Positions 46,184 through 54,112 of a stretch of DNA of 64,000 nucleotides are shown piece by piece (position 1 is the first letter of the stretch; every line of letters begins with the position of its first letter). The stretch spans positions 62,001-126,000 of the forward strand of contig CP121314.1 of the NCBI GenBank assembly GCA_043557195.1, written 5' to 3'. A program made the translations under genes and the position numbers. Origin of the DNA: Jejuia sp043557195. GTDB taxonomy: Bacteria > Bacteroidota > Bacteroidia > Flavobacteriales > Flavobacteriaceae. A model generated the notes under the pieces. The model was not told the DNA's origin and searched no databases. It saw only the letters and a list, made by a program, of their open reading frames with translations.

Positions 46184-46220
46184 TAATTGAAAAGCTCCAT
46201 GTTATGGAGCTTTTCAATTA
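46184..46220 (-). terminator. Strong hairpin terminator after the Lrp gene
   Basis: A perfect 17-bp stem (TAATTGAAAAGCTCCAT / ATGGAGCTTTTCAATTA) with a 3-base loop lies 22 bases past the Lrp stop on the minus strand. A T-rich stretch follows on that strand. It insulates the MBOAT gene from Lrp transcription. Confidence 0.75.
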
Positions 46221-46242
46221 TAATTATAAGATAATCATCTAT

Positions 46243-46722
46243 TTACATCTCATTAAAAATAGAATGCATTAGTCTTTTCTTATCGTTAATACTTTCTTCA
46301 AGAGAAATCATAGTTTCAGTGCGATACACCCCTTCAATTTCATCTAGCTTAAAAATCACTTCTTTAGCGTGCTCTGTGTTTCTAGCTCTAATTTTACAAA
46401 AGATATTAAACTTCCCAGTAGTAATATGAGCAACTGTAACGAATGGAATTTCATTTATACGTTCTAAAACAAATTGGGTTTGTGAGGTATTATTTAGGTA
46501 AACACCTACGTAAGCAATAAACGAATAGCCCAGCTTTTTGTAGTCTAGTGTTAAAGAAGACCCCCTGATAATCCCAGATTCTTCCATTTTCTTAACTCTT
46601 ACATGTACTGTACCTGCAGAAATTAAAAGCTTTTTTGCAATGTCTGTAAAAGGAATTCTTGTATTGTCTATCAACATATCAAGAATTTGATGATCAATTT
46701 CGTCTAGTTTAATTTTCCCCAT
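46243..46722 (-). CDS. Lrp/AsnC family transcriptional regulator
   Basis: This 159-residue protein has an N-terminal winged HTH (LDEIDHQILDMLIDNTRIPFTDIAKKL, seen as the LDxIDxxIL start and the KKLLISAGTVHVRVKKMEESGII recognition helix; quoted in part) and a C-terminal RAM ligand-binding domain (YVGVYLNN, VAHITTGKFNIFCKIRAR). Length and layout are standard. The effector amino acid is not predictable. It sits next to an M14 peptidase gene, so peptide or amino-acid control is reasonable. Confidence 0.93.
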   Translation of the reverse strand: MGKIKLDEIDHQILDMLIDNTRIPFTDIAKKLLISAGTVHVRVKKMEESGIIRGSSLTLDYKKLGYSFIAYVGVYLNNTSQTQFVLERINEIPFVTVAHITTGKFNIFCKIRARNTEHAKEVIFKLDEIEGVYRTETMISLEESINDKKRLMHSIFNEM

Positions 46723-46792
46723 AATTCGATTTTCTTAAATAAAAATCAAAATTAATACATTTTCACTAAAGATTACGCATATTTAATGCATT

Positions 46793-47953
46793 TTATTTTG
46801 AAAATAATACGATTTTCTCATTATTCAATTTTACGCAAACGTTTTCGTAGCCAATTACTAAATTATTTTCGCTTACCGATGATACTAACCCTCCCTTAGC
46901 ATCTATCAATTTATGAGTATAGTAATTGGATAAATCTCCCATTTTTGTTAATACTGGAACAAATATTATTTTCCCGTCTTCCAAACGCTCTTCGAATTGA
47001 AATGCCAAATCTTTCTTTTCGTCATCCTTCTGGTTCAGCATAGCATTTCTAATGATTACATCATAAAATAGCTTTTGGTTCTCTGGAATTAAGGCGTATG
47101 GTTCAAACCTGCTACCATCTATATCATTATTCGATATGTATAATAAAGACGTTAAATAGGACATATAAATAAATTCGCGTGTTCTATCTCTACCATAATC
47201 ATCAACATAATGCCCTGCCTCAAATAATATTGTTGGTACATTTTCAGATTGAAATGTGTCCCCTACACAATTTATATTGAAAGCATCATCATATACACCC
47301 ACTTGGTTTGGAATCAATTTTTGTAGATATTTATTTATTTCTACAATTATCTCCATAGCGATTTTACGTGTTGGTGTTATAGTACATTCTTTGTCCTGTG
47401 CTGGTGCTAAAAAAGAAACTGTAGCCGACTTATCCACGTTTCCAGCACTAAATATCGTACGCTGCCCATGAAGATTATAGCAATAATGAGGCTTAAAACT
47501 ATCAAAGACTGCTCTTAATACTTTACTTTCAGGTTCCGATCTCTTTTGAGCGTCCCTATTCAGGTCAATATTATTGGCATTTACACGTGTATACGCCTTA
47601 GCACCATCAGGATTTAATATAGGAATAATACAAATTGTACACTTGTCTAAAATATTGTTCGTGATTATTTCATTGGATATGCAAGTATTCAAAAAATCAA
47701 AAATTGCTTTTGTGGTGGTCGACTCATTGCCATGCATTTGAGACCACATAAATATTTTTTTTGGTCCGTTACCAATTGTAATAGAAAAAATATCCTCTTT
47801 TAAAACTGACTGACCAACAATTTTTACCTCTGCAGACTTTCTAAATTTTGAAAATAAAGGTGCAATTTTTTCATTGGTAATATATCTGTGAGAAAGAGAT
47901 TTTTCTTTGTACTTCTTGAACAGTAATTGCAAGTCTGTAATTTTCATGTGCAC
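46793..47953 (-). CDS. M14-family zinc carboxypeptidase-like protein
   Basis: This 386-residue protein has the Zn-binding QMHGNESTTTKAI (HxxE), the substrate Asn-Arg in NNIDLNRDAQ, the third Zn His in YNLHGQ and the catalytic Glu in TILFEAGHY. There is no signal peptide, so it is likely cytoplasmic, perhaps acting on peptides or cell-wall fragments taken up. Two Met codons are possible (47953, 47947). The -7 element only 11 bases upstream favours the second. Confidence 0.85.
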   Translation of the reverse strand: MHMKITDLQLLFKKYKEKSLSHRYITNEKIAPLFSKFRKSAEVKIVGQSVLKEDIFSITIGNGPKKIFMWSQMHGNESTTTKAIFDFLNTCISNEIITNNILDKCTICIIPILNPDGAKAYTRVNANNIDLNRDAQKRSEPESKVLRAVFDSFKPHYCYNLHGQRTIFSAGNVDKSATVSFLAPAQDKECTITPTRKIAMEIIVEINKYLQKLIPNQVGVYDDAFNINCVGDTFQSENVPTILFEAGHYVDDYGRDRTREFIYMSYLTSLLYISNNDIDGSRFEPYALIPENQKLFYDVIIRNAMLNQKDDEKKDLAFQFEERLEDGKIIFVPVLTKMGDLSNYYTHKLIDAKGGLVSSVSENNLVIGYENVCVKLNNEKIVLFSK

Positions 47954-47963
47954 TAATTAGTCT

Positions 47964-47972
47964 ACAAAAGTA
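47964..47972 (-). promoter_or_regulatory. -7 promoter element for the M14 peptidase
   Basis: The minus strand reads TACTTTTGT, an exact TAnnTTTGY match directly before the start codons. A leader of under 12 bases is implied. Confidence 0.45.
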
Positions 47973-47984
47973 AACATTTCAATT

Positions 47985-48013
47985 TTTACAATTGTAAACA
48001 CTAATTTTAGTGT
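47985..48013. repeat. Two adjacent palindromes in the divergent M14/XRE region
   Basis: TTTACAATTGTAAA (47985-47998) is a perfect 14-base palindrome. ACACTAA-TT-TTAGTGT (47998-48013) follows at once. Both lie just upstream of the M14 promoter and are good candidate regulator sites. Confidence 0.5.
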
Positions 48014-48200
48014 GTTTTGTACACATTGATAAACAATTTAAACATCAAATAAAGTAAGTGTCTTTCAGAATGAAACTTAAATATATATTCACACAGTAAA
48101 ATATTTATTTTCAGCATTTTAAAATAATCTATATAAAGCAAAAATATAATAATATTTTAAATAAAAAGTGAAATTTCAAAGAGTTTTAAGACTAAATTAT

Positions 48201-48218
48201 TACATTTGTAAAACAAAT
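48201..48218 (+). promoter_or_regulatory. -7 element with overlapping inverted repeat for the XRE gene
   Basis: TACATTTGT (48201-48209) is an exact -7 match. ATTTGT (48204-48209) and ACAAAT (48213-48218) form an inverted repeat with 3-base spacing over the start of transcription, as expected for autoregulation. Confidence 0.5.
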
Positions 48219-48239
48219 CTACTCTGACAACAATTTACA

Positions 48240-48611
48240 ATGATAAACAGCGAAAAATTCACCAAAAGACTCCAAAAAGTCATCGAATATTACGGTGAAT
48301 CCGCCTCTTCTTTTGCTGAAAAAATAGGCGTGCAACGCTCTAGTATTTCACACATTTTATCAGGCAGAAACAAACCTAGTTTAGAATTCGTACTAAAGGT
48401 ATTATCAACTTTTCCAGAAGTAGAATTGTATTGGCTATTAAATGGTAAAGGTACTTTTCCGAAAACCGTAGCAGAAGAACAATCACCCCCTACTCACACA
48501 CCAAAACCTTTTCCAAAAGAAGTAATGACATCAAAAGCATCAAATCAAAAGAAAATTGAACGTATAGTTATTTTTTATTCTGATGGAAGTTTTGAGGATT
48601 TCGAAAAATAA
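48240..48611 (+). CDS. XRE-family HTH transcriptional regulator
   Basis: This 123-residue protein has an N-terminal Cro/CI-type HTH (residues ~10-65): SASSFAEKIGVQRSSISHILSGRNKPSLEFV. This spans helix 2, the recognition helix and the conserved N-x-P-S turn (quoted in part). A Pro-rich linker (PPTHTPKPFP) and a short C-terminal strand segment (IERIVIFYSDGSFEDF) follow. This layout is common in flavobacterial phage-repressor-like regulators. It is divergent from the M14 gene. Confidence 0.9.
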   Translation: MINSEKFTKRLQKVIEYYGESASSFAEKIGVQRSSISHILSGRNKPSLEFVLKVLSTFPEVELYWLLNGKGTFPKTVAEEQSPPTHTPKPFPKEVMTSKASNQKKIERIVIFYSDGSFEDFEK

Positions 48612-48648
48612 ACTTCTAGTTCGTAGCTTTGCACCAAATAAGCTTGAA

Positions 48649-49020
48649 ATGAAAAAAACCCTATTAACTCTATTTGTACTAACATTTTTTTCGTGCTATC
48701 AAACAGAAAGAAACTGCAAAAACTATAAAACTGGGCGTTTTATAAGTGAATCTGTTTTGAATGGTGAAACTTACCAATCCAAATTCACTCGTACAGATAG
48801 GTTACAGGTTGAAGTCTATAAAAATCATGTAGATTCTTCAGAAGTGCGATGGATAAACGATTGTGAAGTTATTTTTAAAACCATTAACCCAAAAAACATG
48901 GCGGAAAAAAAAGATGTTCATCTTAAAATTTTAACCACAACAGACTCAAGCTACACTTTTGAATACTCTTATGTTGGAGAAATTAAAAAGGCAAAGGGAA
49001 CAGCCTACAAAATAGATTAA
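48649..49020 (+). CDS. Small lipoprotein, conserved flavobacterial, unknown function
   Basis: This 123-residue lipoprotein starts at MKKTLLTLFVLTFFSC (lipobox Cys16). The longer frame from 48583 would overlap the XRE gene without any signal. The mature part has TGRFISESVLNGETY, DSSEVRWINDCEVIF and NPKNMAEKKDVHLKIL, beta-strand-rich with two more Cys. I recall close relatives in Flavobacteriaceae carrying a misleading topoisomerase IV label; nothing here supports that function. It lies 37 bases after the XRE gene. Confidence 0.72.
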   Translation: MKKTLLTLFVLTFFSCYQTERNCKNYKTGRFISESVLNGETYQSKFTRTDRLQVEVYKNHVDSSEVRWINDCEVIFKTINPKNMAEKKDVHLKILTTTDSSYTFEYSYVGEIKKAKGTAYKID

Positions 49021-49521
49021 CTAATCAAACGGGTATAAAAAGGATTCTACCGCATTAAATTCAATAGTATTATCGTCATTAATAAAATACGTCACAAAAA
49101 CTTCTCCCCAATATTCTCCATCTGAAAAATCGGCTATTATCCATCTATGGTTTAGCAATTTAACAGTGTTTATAAGCATTTTTCTACCCTCTGAAGACGC
49201 ATATGGTACAACAGGATGCTGCCCCATAACTTCATTTGTGCTATAAATTTCATCTTTTATCATCGGAATCAATTCACTAACATCATAACCGTCTTTCTCA
49301 AAATAACTTATAGCATCTTCGTTTCGCTCTAAATTAAAATGCGACTGGTTAATCATTTCAGCATTAAGCACCTGAATAGAATCCGTCAATCTTTCAATTT
49401 TTGCAGTTGCACTATCCAGTTTTTTATTTTGAACTTCGAAAATACGCTTAGAGTTGGCATACTGGAAAATAATCAGCAATAATGCAAAAACAAACAGGTA
49501 CATAAATATTCTTTTCTTCAT
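49021..49521 (-). CDS. Membrane-anchored protein with coiled coil, unknown function
   Basis: This 166-residue protein has one N-terminal membrane helix (~5-21), a short coiled coil (VQNKKLDSATAKIERLTDSIQVLN, ~28-52; quoted in part) and a globular C-terminal domain with WIIADFSDGEYWGEVFV and a NAVESFLYPFD end. That domain looks like a small beta-rich fold seen in flavobacterial hypothetical proteins. It is 2 bases downstream of the MBL-fold gene and so cotranscribed. Confidence 0.7.
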   Translation of the reverse strand: MKKRIFMYLFVFALLLIIFQYANSKRIFEVQNKKLDSATAKIERLTDSIQVLNAEMINQSHFNLERNEDAISYFEKDGYDVSELIPMIKDEIYSTNEVMGQHPVVPYASSEGRKMLINTVKLLNHRWIIADFSDGEYWGEVFVTYFINDDNTIEFNAVESFLYPFD

Positions 49522-49523
49522 CT

Positions 49524-50285
49524 TTATATTGAGATTTTCAAGTTATCATAAGCTAAAAACACGTTTTCTGGCAATAGTTTTTCTACTTCGGCATGAAAAC
49601 CAAGTAAATGACTAATATGCGTTAAATAAGCACGTTCTGGATTTATATCATTTATAAAATTTAAAGCTTCTTCTAAGTTAAAATGAGAATAATGAGACTC
49701 TATTCTAAGCGCATTAACCACTAGTATTTTTACACCTCGTATTTTATCCATTTCTTTTCGAGACATAGACTTAATATCTGTAGTGTAACAAAAATCATTA
49801 AAACGAAAACCGAAAACTTTCAGATTATAATGTAAACCCTTAACAGGTATAACTTCAACATCTTTTATTTTAAACGGTTTATTTTTTATTCTATTAATAT
49901 TGACTGAGGGCGCCCCAGGGTATTTATTTTCTTTTTGAAAAATATAATCAAACCGTTTTTTAAGCGCTTTTAGAACACGTTTATGAGCATAAATCGAAAT
50001 ATTTCCCTGCTTAAAATAAAACGGTCTTATATCATCCAAACCTAACACATGATCAGAATGCTCATGAGTAAACAAAATACCATCAATTTTCTCACAACCA
50101 GCCCTTAGCATTTGTTGTCTAAAATCTGGCCCGCAATCGACAACATAACTATAATCTTTCCATTCTATTAAAACTGATGTTCTTAAACGCTTATCCCTAC
50201 TGTCTTTACTCAAACAAACAGGATGTTTGCTTCCTATCACAGGAATACCTTGAGACGTACCAGTACCTAAAAACGTAATCTTCAA
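49524..50285 (-). CDS. Metallo-beta-lactamase fold phosphodiesterase-like hydrolase (PhnP-like)
   Basis: About 254 residues. I start it at the TTG at 50285, giving MKITFLGTGTSQGIPVIG, the usual N-terminus of this family. The longer frame begins with another TTG lying within the -7 promoter element. Motifs are FLGTGTSQGIPV, VDCGPDFRQQML, the Zn site FTHEHSDHVLGLDDIRPF, YTTDIKS and LTHISHLLGF. This set resembles the PhnP/phosphoribosyl cyclic phosphodiesterase group rather than lactamases or RNase Z. Cys-rich zinc loops of PhnP are reduced here. The natural substrate is unknown. Confidence 0.85.
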   Translation of the reverse strand: MKITFLGTGTSQGIPVIGSKHPVCLSKDSRDKRLRTSVLIEWKDYSYVVDCGPDFRQQMLRAGCEKIDGILFTHEHSDHVLGLDDIRPFYFKQGNISIYAHKRVLKALKKRFDYIFQKENKYPGAPSVNINRIKNKPFKIKDVEVIPVKGLHYNLKVFGFRFNDFCYTTDIKSMSRKEMDKIRGVKILVVNALRIESHYSHFNLEEALNFINDINPERAYLTHISHLLGFHAEVEKLLPENVFLAYDNLKISI

Positions 50286-50302
50286 AATGTATGATTTTCT
50301 AA

Positions 50303-50311
50303 ACAAAAATA
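50303..50311 (-). promoter_or_regulatory. -7 promoter element for the MBL-fold gene
   Basis: The minus strand reads TATTTTTGT, an exact TAnnTTTGY match. Its position over the upstream TTG rules that codon out as a start and supports 50285. Confidence 0.5.
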
Positions 50312-50380
50312 AGGCTAATTTTTTTGTAGCCTATGGTTATTTGGTATCTTTACAGAAATTTGAATTAACCTATTCAGCCT

Positions 50381-51868
50381 ATGGAAATCAGCATACACGG
50401 CGACAGAGAATTTGATGATATTCCTTCATTAAAATCTAAAGCTCTCAAAATAAACCTTAATCAAAATATTTACGGAACATTTGCTGAAATTGGTGCAGGA
50501 CAAGAAACTGCACGACATTTTTTTAGAGCTGGTGGTGCTTCTGGCACTATAGCTAAAGCAATGTCTGCTTATGATAAAGACTTTAGTGATGCTATTTACG
50601 GAATTGAAGACGACAGGAGATATGTAACCGAGTCAAGGTTGCGAAAAATGCTATCTCATGAAATGGCATTAATGGAAGAGCGTATTACTCGTGATAAAAA
50701 TCCCGACAAAATATTCTTTACATACGCCAATACAGTAGCCACGATAGATTTTGCAAAACAATTTAAGGGACACGGCTGGGTTGGAATTAGATATCAAGTT
50801 GAGGCTGGTGCAGATTATAATGAAATCATATTACACATACGATTTAAGGAAACCGACGCTAGATTACAGCAAGAAACCTTAGGTGTGTTAGGAACAAACT
50901 TAATCTACGGTGCGTTTTACAAATATAACGAACCCAAGAAACTCCTAAGATACCTCTACGACCATTTGGACAAAGACCAACTAGAAATAGATACTATTAA
51001 CTTTTCTGGGCCAGTTTTTAAAAATGTAGATAACCGCTTAATGAGTTTACAACTGGTTAAAAACGGCATGACAGATGCTGTAATGTTCGGTCCTGACGGA
51101 AACAATGTATTGCCCGCTAGAGTTTTCTACAAGAAAAACATTTTAGCACTACGTGGTAGTTTTAGACCAGTAACAAAAGTAAACATGGCGATGTATAAAA
51201 AGTCGCATGAAATGTTTATTAAAGAGAATAAAGTTGATCCTAATAAAACTGTAGTTGTTTTTGAAATCACACTCTCTAACCTTAGGGCTGAAGGAAAAAT
51301 TGACGAACAAGATTTTATAGATAGAGCGGATTTGTTATGTGCTTTGGGTCAGTCTGTTATGATATCTAACTTCCAAGAATACTTTAAGGTAGTTGAATAC
51401 TTCTCAAACTACACCAAAGCAAGAATGGGATTAGCTATGGGTGTTAGTAATCTAGTTGATATTTTTGATGAAAAATACTATCGACATATTAGTGGCGGAA
51501 TTCTTGAAGCTTTCGGAAAACTATTCTTCAAAGATTTAAAAGTGTATCTATATCCAATGTTTGATCCTAAAACTGGGGAACTTATAAATAGTGAAAACTT
51601 AAAAGTCTATCCACGTATGAAAGAGTTGTACAAATTCTTTAAATACAATGGCAAAGTAATAGATATTGAGGATTACGATGAAAGTATCATGAATATTTTC
51701 TCAAGAGAAGCACTGCAAATGATAGAAAAAGGAGAAAGTGGTTGGGAAAACATGCTCCCAGAAGGTACCGCAGATTTAATTAAGGATTACAGGCTTTTTG
51801 GTTACACTCGAAGACCTTTAAAACCTTTGACATTAAAACGAAGGACAGCAGCAGCAAAAAAGAAATAA
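50381..51868 (+). CDS. Conserved soluble protein of about 495 residues, unknown function
   Basis: No signal peptide, membrane segment or barrel pattern is visible. Recognisable stretches include GTFAEIGAGQETARHFFRAGG, ISNFQEYFKVVEYFSNYTK and a Lys/Arg-rich C-terminal tail (LKRRTAAAKKK). GAGQETARHFFRAGG has a nucleotide-binding-like glycine run but is not a standard motif. The protein looks cytosolic. Family members in databases sometimes carry receptor or nicotinate-nucleotide labels; the sequence here gives no support for either. A promoter with a T-rich TTTTTTTG -33 and TATCTTTA -7 precedes it (about 50316-50357). Confidence 0.7.
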   Translation: MEISIHGDREFDDIPSLKSKALKINLNQNIYGTFAEIGAGQETARHFFRAGGASGTIAKAMSAYDKDFSDAIYGIEDDRRYVTESRLRKMLSHEMALMEERITRDKNPDKIFFTYANTVATIDFAKQFKGHGWVGIRYQVEAGADYNEIILHIRFKETDARLQQETLGVLGTNLIYGAFYKYNEPKKLLRYLYDHLDKDQLEIDTINFSGPVFKNVDNRLMSLQLVKNGMTDAVMFGPDGNNVLPARVFYKKNILALRGSFRPVTKVNMAMYKKSHEMFIKENKVDPNKTVVVFEITLSNLRAEGKIDEQDFIDRADLLCALGQSVMISNFQEYFKVVEYFSNYTKARMGLAMGVSNLVDIFDEKYYRHISGGILEAFGKLFFKDLKVYLYPMFDPKTGELINSENLKVYPRMKELYKFFKYNGKVIDIEDYDESIMNIFSREALQMIEKGESGWENMLPEGTADLIKDYRLFGYTRRPLKPLTLKRRTAAAKKK

Positions 51869-51894
51869 AAAAAGAGCCAAATGGCTCTTTTTTT
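51867..51894. terminator. Bidirectional terminator between convergent genes
   Basis: AAAAAAAGAGCC pairs with GGCTCTTTTTTT around an AAAT loop. It overlaps the stop codons of both convergent genes (50381-51868 and bcp). Confidence 0.85.
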
Positions 51895-52348
51895 ATGCAT
51901 CTAAAATTTGAGCCGCGTGTGCTTTAGTTTTTACTTTGGTTATCACATCTTCAATTATACCGTTTTCATTAATTATAAAAGTTGTTCTGTGAATACCATC
52001 ATATTCTCTACCCATAAATTTTTTAGATCCCCAAACACCAAAAGCTTCAATTACTGCTTTGTCTTCATCTGCTAATAGTGGATATTTAAATCCGTATTTA
52101 TTTTTAAAATTAGATTGACGTTTTGCACTATCGGCACTTACACCCAATATTTCATAACCTAAAGATTGAAAACGCTCAAAATTATCATTTAAATCGCAGG
52201 CTTCCGCAGTACACCCTGGGGTACTTGCCTTTGGGTAAAAGAATACCACTAACTTTTTCCCTTTGTAATCACTTAATTGAACAGTATTTCCTTGTTCATC
52301 TAAGGCTTTAAAATCGGGTGCCTTATCCCCAGCTTTTAATGTCGTCAT
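51893..52348 (-). CDS. bcp: Thioredoxin-dependent thiol peroxidase (peroxiredoxin Bcp)
   Basis: This 151-residue peroxiredoxin reduces hydroperoxides. It has GDKAPDFKALDEQGN, KKLVVFFYPKASTPGCTAEACDL with the peroxidatic Cys in TPGCT (about residue 44) and a resolving Cys five residues later (EAC), and FGVWGSKKFMGREY. The CxxxxC pair is the usual atypical 2-Cys Bcp arrangement. It is divergent from nth, with its own -7 element. Confidence 0.95.
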   Translation of the reverse strand: MTTLKAGDKAPDFKALDEQGNTVQLSDYKGKKLVVFFYPKASTPGCTAEACDLNDNFERFQSLGYEILGVSADSAKRQSNFKNKYGFKYPLLADEDKAVIEAFGVWGSKKFMGREYDGIHRTTFIINENGIIEDVITKVKTKAHAAQILDA

Positions 52349-52385
52349 ACCAATTTTTTGTTTAATATTTTATTAACTTCGTTTT

Positions 52386-52394
52386 ACAAAAATA
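52386..52394 (-). promoter_or_regulatory. -7 promoter element for bcp
   Basis: The minus strand reads TATTTTTGT, an exact TAnnTTTGY match about 40 bases before the bcp start. Confidence 0.45.
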
Positions 52395-52401
52395 CAACCA
52401 A

Positions 52402-53061
52402 ATGACTAAACAAGAAAGTGTAGACTTTGTTATAAAAACGTTAAACAATATTTATCCACATATTCCGATTCCTTTAGACCATAAAGATCCTTACACTTTA
52501 CTAATCGCTGTTTTAATGTCTGCTCAAAGCACAGATGTTCGGGTTAACAAAATAACACCATTACTTTTCGAGATTGCTGATAACCCATATGATATGGTAA
52601 AATTATCAGTTGAAGAAATTAGAGACATCATTAAGCCCGTTGGTTTATCTCCAATGAAAAGTAAAGGCATCTATGGCTTATCTAAAATTTTAATAGAAGA
52701 ACATAACGGCAAGGTGCCTCAAAGCTTTGAAGCCTTAGAAGCGCTACCTGCAGTGGGACATAAAACAGCTAGTGTGGTTATGTCTCAAGCCTTTGATGTA
52801 CCTGCTTTTCCGGTAGACACTCACATCCACCGCTTAATGTATCGTTGGAATTTTACCAACGGTAAAAACGTGGTTCAGACTGAAAAAGATGCAAAACGTT
52901 TGTTTCCAAAGGAATTGTGGAACGATTTACATTTACAGATTATTTGGTATGGACGTGAATACTCTCCTGCTCGTGGTTGGGATTTAGAGAAAGATGTAAT
53001 AACAAAGGCTATTGGCAGAAAGTCTGTGATTAACGATTATTATAAGAAGAAAAAATCCTGA
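52402..53061 (+). CDS. nth: Endonuclease III-like DNA glycosylase lacking the iron-sulfur cysteines
   Basis: This 219-residue HhH-GPD DNA glycosylase/AP lyase acts in base-excision repair of oxidised pyrimidines. The hairpin and catalytic Lys are in LEALPAVGHKTASVVM and the catalytic Asp is in FPVDTHIHRL. Where E. coli Nth has its four-Cys [4Fe-4S] loop, this protein reads WYGREYSPARGWDLEKD and has no Cys, so the cluster is absent. The C-terminus ends in a Lys run. It is followed by a strong hairpin shared with the convergent small gene. Confidence 0.92.
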   Translation: MTKQESVDFVIKTLNNIYPHIPIPLDHKDPYTLLIAVLMSAQSTDVRVNKITPLLFEIADNPYDMVKLSVEEIRDIIKPVGLSPMKSKGIYGLSKILIEEHNGKVPQSFEALEALPAVGHKTASVVMSQAFDVPAFPVDTHIHRLMYRWNFTNGKNVVQTEKDAKRLFPKELWNDLHLQIIWYGREYSPARGWDLEKDVITKAIGRKSVINDYYKKKKS

Positions 53062-53082
53062 TTCAGGAGAATCAGGATTTTT
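53051..53082. terminator. Terminator between nth and the 48-residue gene
   Basis: A 14-bp stem (AAAAATCCTGATTC / GAATCAGGATTTTT) with an AGGA loop overlaps the nth stop codon. It can serve both converging transcripts. Confidence 0.85.
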
Positions 53083-53087
53083 TAATA

Positions 53088-53234
53088 TTAATTAAGAAGT
53101 ACCTCATACTTCTCATGTTTCCCTTTTACAACTTTTAATGCCTTTGAGTAATTTAAAAGAAATTCAATTGTTTCATCTTTAGGCTTAAGATTTTTAGTTT
53201 TTTCAATTGAATTTTCAGAGTAAATTTTTGCCAT
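53088..53234 (-). CDS. Conserved 48-residue flavobacterial small protein
   Basis: ATG at 53234 (minus strand) opens 48 codons ending at TAA 53088. The protein reads MAKIYSENSIEKTKNLKPKD, then ETIEFLLNYSKALKVVK and a YEVLLN end: soluble and Lys/Glu-rich with one amphipathic helix. I recall very similar short proteins (with the KPKxETIEFLLNFSKALKV core) in other Flavobacteriaceae, so it is likely real. It lies 57 bases downstream of the ECF sigma gene in the same direction and ends just before the shared terminator, so it may be cotranscribed with the sigma factor. Function unknown. Confidence 0.72.
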   Translation of the reverse strand: MAKIYSENSIEKTKNLKPKDETIEFLLNYSKALKVVKGKHEKYEVLLN

Positions 53235-53291
53235 TTTATCGTTTTAATAGTTAATTCAAAACAATAACGCAGCAATATTTACTTTATTGCA

Positions 53292-53876
53292 TCAATTGGT
53301 TAAAACAATATTATGTTTATCAATTATCTTTCTTAAATTAATGAGCGCATAACGCATACGACCTAATGCCGTATTGATACTAACACCTGTACGCTCTGAG
53401 ATTTCCTTAAAACTCATATCGTTGTAAATACGCATCATTAATACTTCTTTTTGATCTTGAGGCAGCTCATCTACCAAACGTCTTACATCCGATTCAACTT
53501 GTTCTTTAATGATACTTTTTTCCGCATTTAAAGAGCTATCACTTAGTACAGAAAAAATACTAAATTCTCCAGTATTGTCAAATTTTGGCATTCGATTGCT
53601 TTTTCTAAAATAGTCAATCACCAAATTATGTGCAATACGCATTGTCCATGGTAAAAACTTACCTTCTTCGTTATAAGCACCTCGTTTTAAGGTACGTATT
53701 ACTTTAATAAATGTATCCTGAAAAATATCTTCAGCGATATCTTTGTCGTATACTTTAGAATAAATAAAACTGTAAATTTTTTGTTTGTGCCTGTTAATTA
53801 GAGTTTCTAGTGCACTTTCTTGTCCTTTAATGTAGTTACTAACCAGAGTAGCATCAGTAATAAGTTCTTTTTGCAT
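53292..53876 (-). CDS. ECF-type RNA polymerase sigma factor
   Basis: This 194-residue sigma-70 family protein with region 2 (SKVYDKDIAEDIFQDTFIKVI; WTMRIAHNLVIDYFRK) and region 4 (LPQDQKEVLMMRIYNDMSFKEISERTGVSINTALGRMRYAL, quoted in part). No anti-sigma gene is adjacent; only the 48-residue gene follows. It is the housekeeping-like ECF type found next to uvrA in many flavobacteria. Target promoters are not evident here. Confidence 0.93.
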   Translation of the reverse strand: MQKELITDATLVSNYIKGQESALETLINRHKQKIYSFIYSKVYDKDIAEDIFQDTFIKVIRTLKRGAYNEEGKFLPWTMRIAHNLVIDYFRKSNRMPKFDNTGEFSIFSVLSDSSLNAEKSIIKEQVESDVRRLVDELPQDQKEVLMMRIYNDMSFKEISERTGVSINTALGRMRYALINLRKIIDKHNIVLTN

Positions 53877-54080
53877 AATGTTTACTTTTAATGCACGAAG
53901 TAATACTTCGAGGCTTGGGGTTATTAGTTTTAAAAGTAATATTATGCTATAGACAAGTTGTTTTAATAAGTTATTAACAATTCAAATATAACAACAATCA
54001 TTCCTAAAAAGCAAAATTTAACATCTTTTTTTAACATTTTACTTAACTATACTTCATTTTTTATGCTCATTTAGTTGTAG

Positions 54081-54089
54081 TATCTTTGC
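54081..54089 (+). promoter_or_regulatory. -7 promoter element for uvrA
   Basis: TATCTTTGC is an exact TAnnTTTGY match 24 bases before the ATG at 54113. An in-frame TTG at 54086 lies inside it and so cannot be the start. Confidence 0.6.
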
Positions 54090-54112
54090 AAAATTATTCC
54101 CTTAAAAAGCCT

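Noticed and set aside
54086..54112. TTG start for uvrA
   Set aside because: The codon falls inside an exact -7 promoter element; the ATG at 54113 fits UvrA alignment and transcription.
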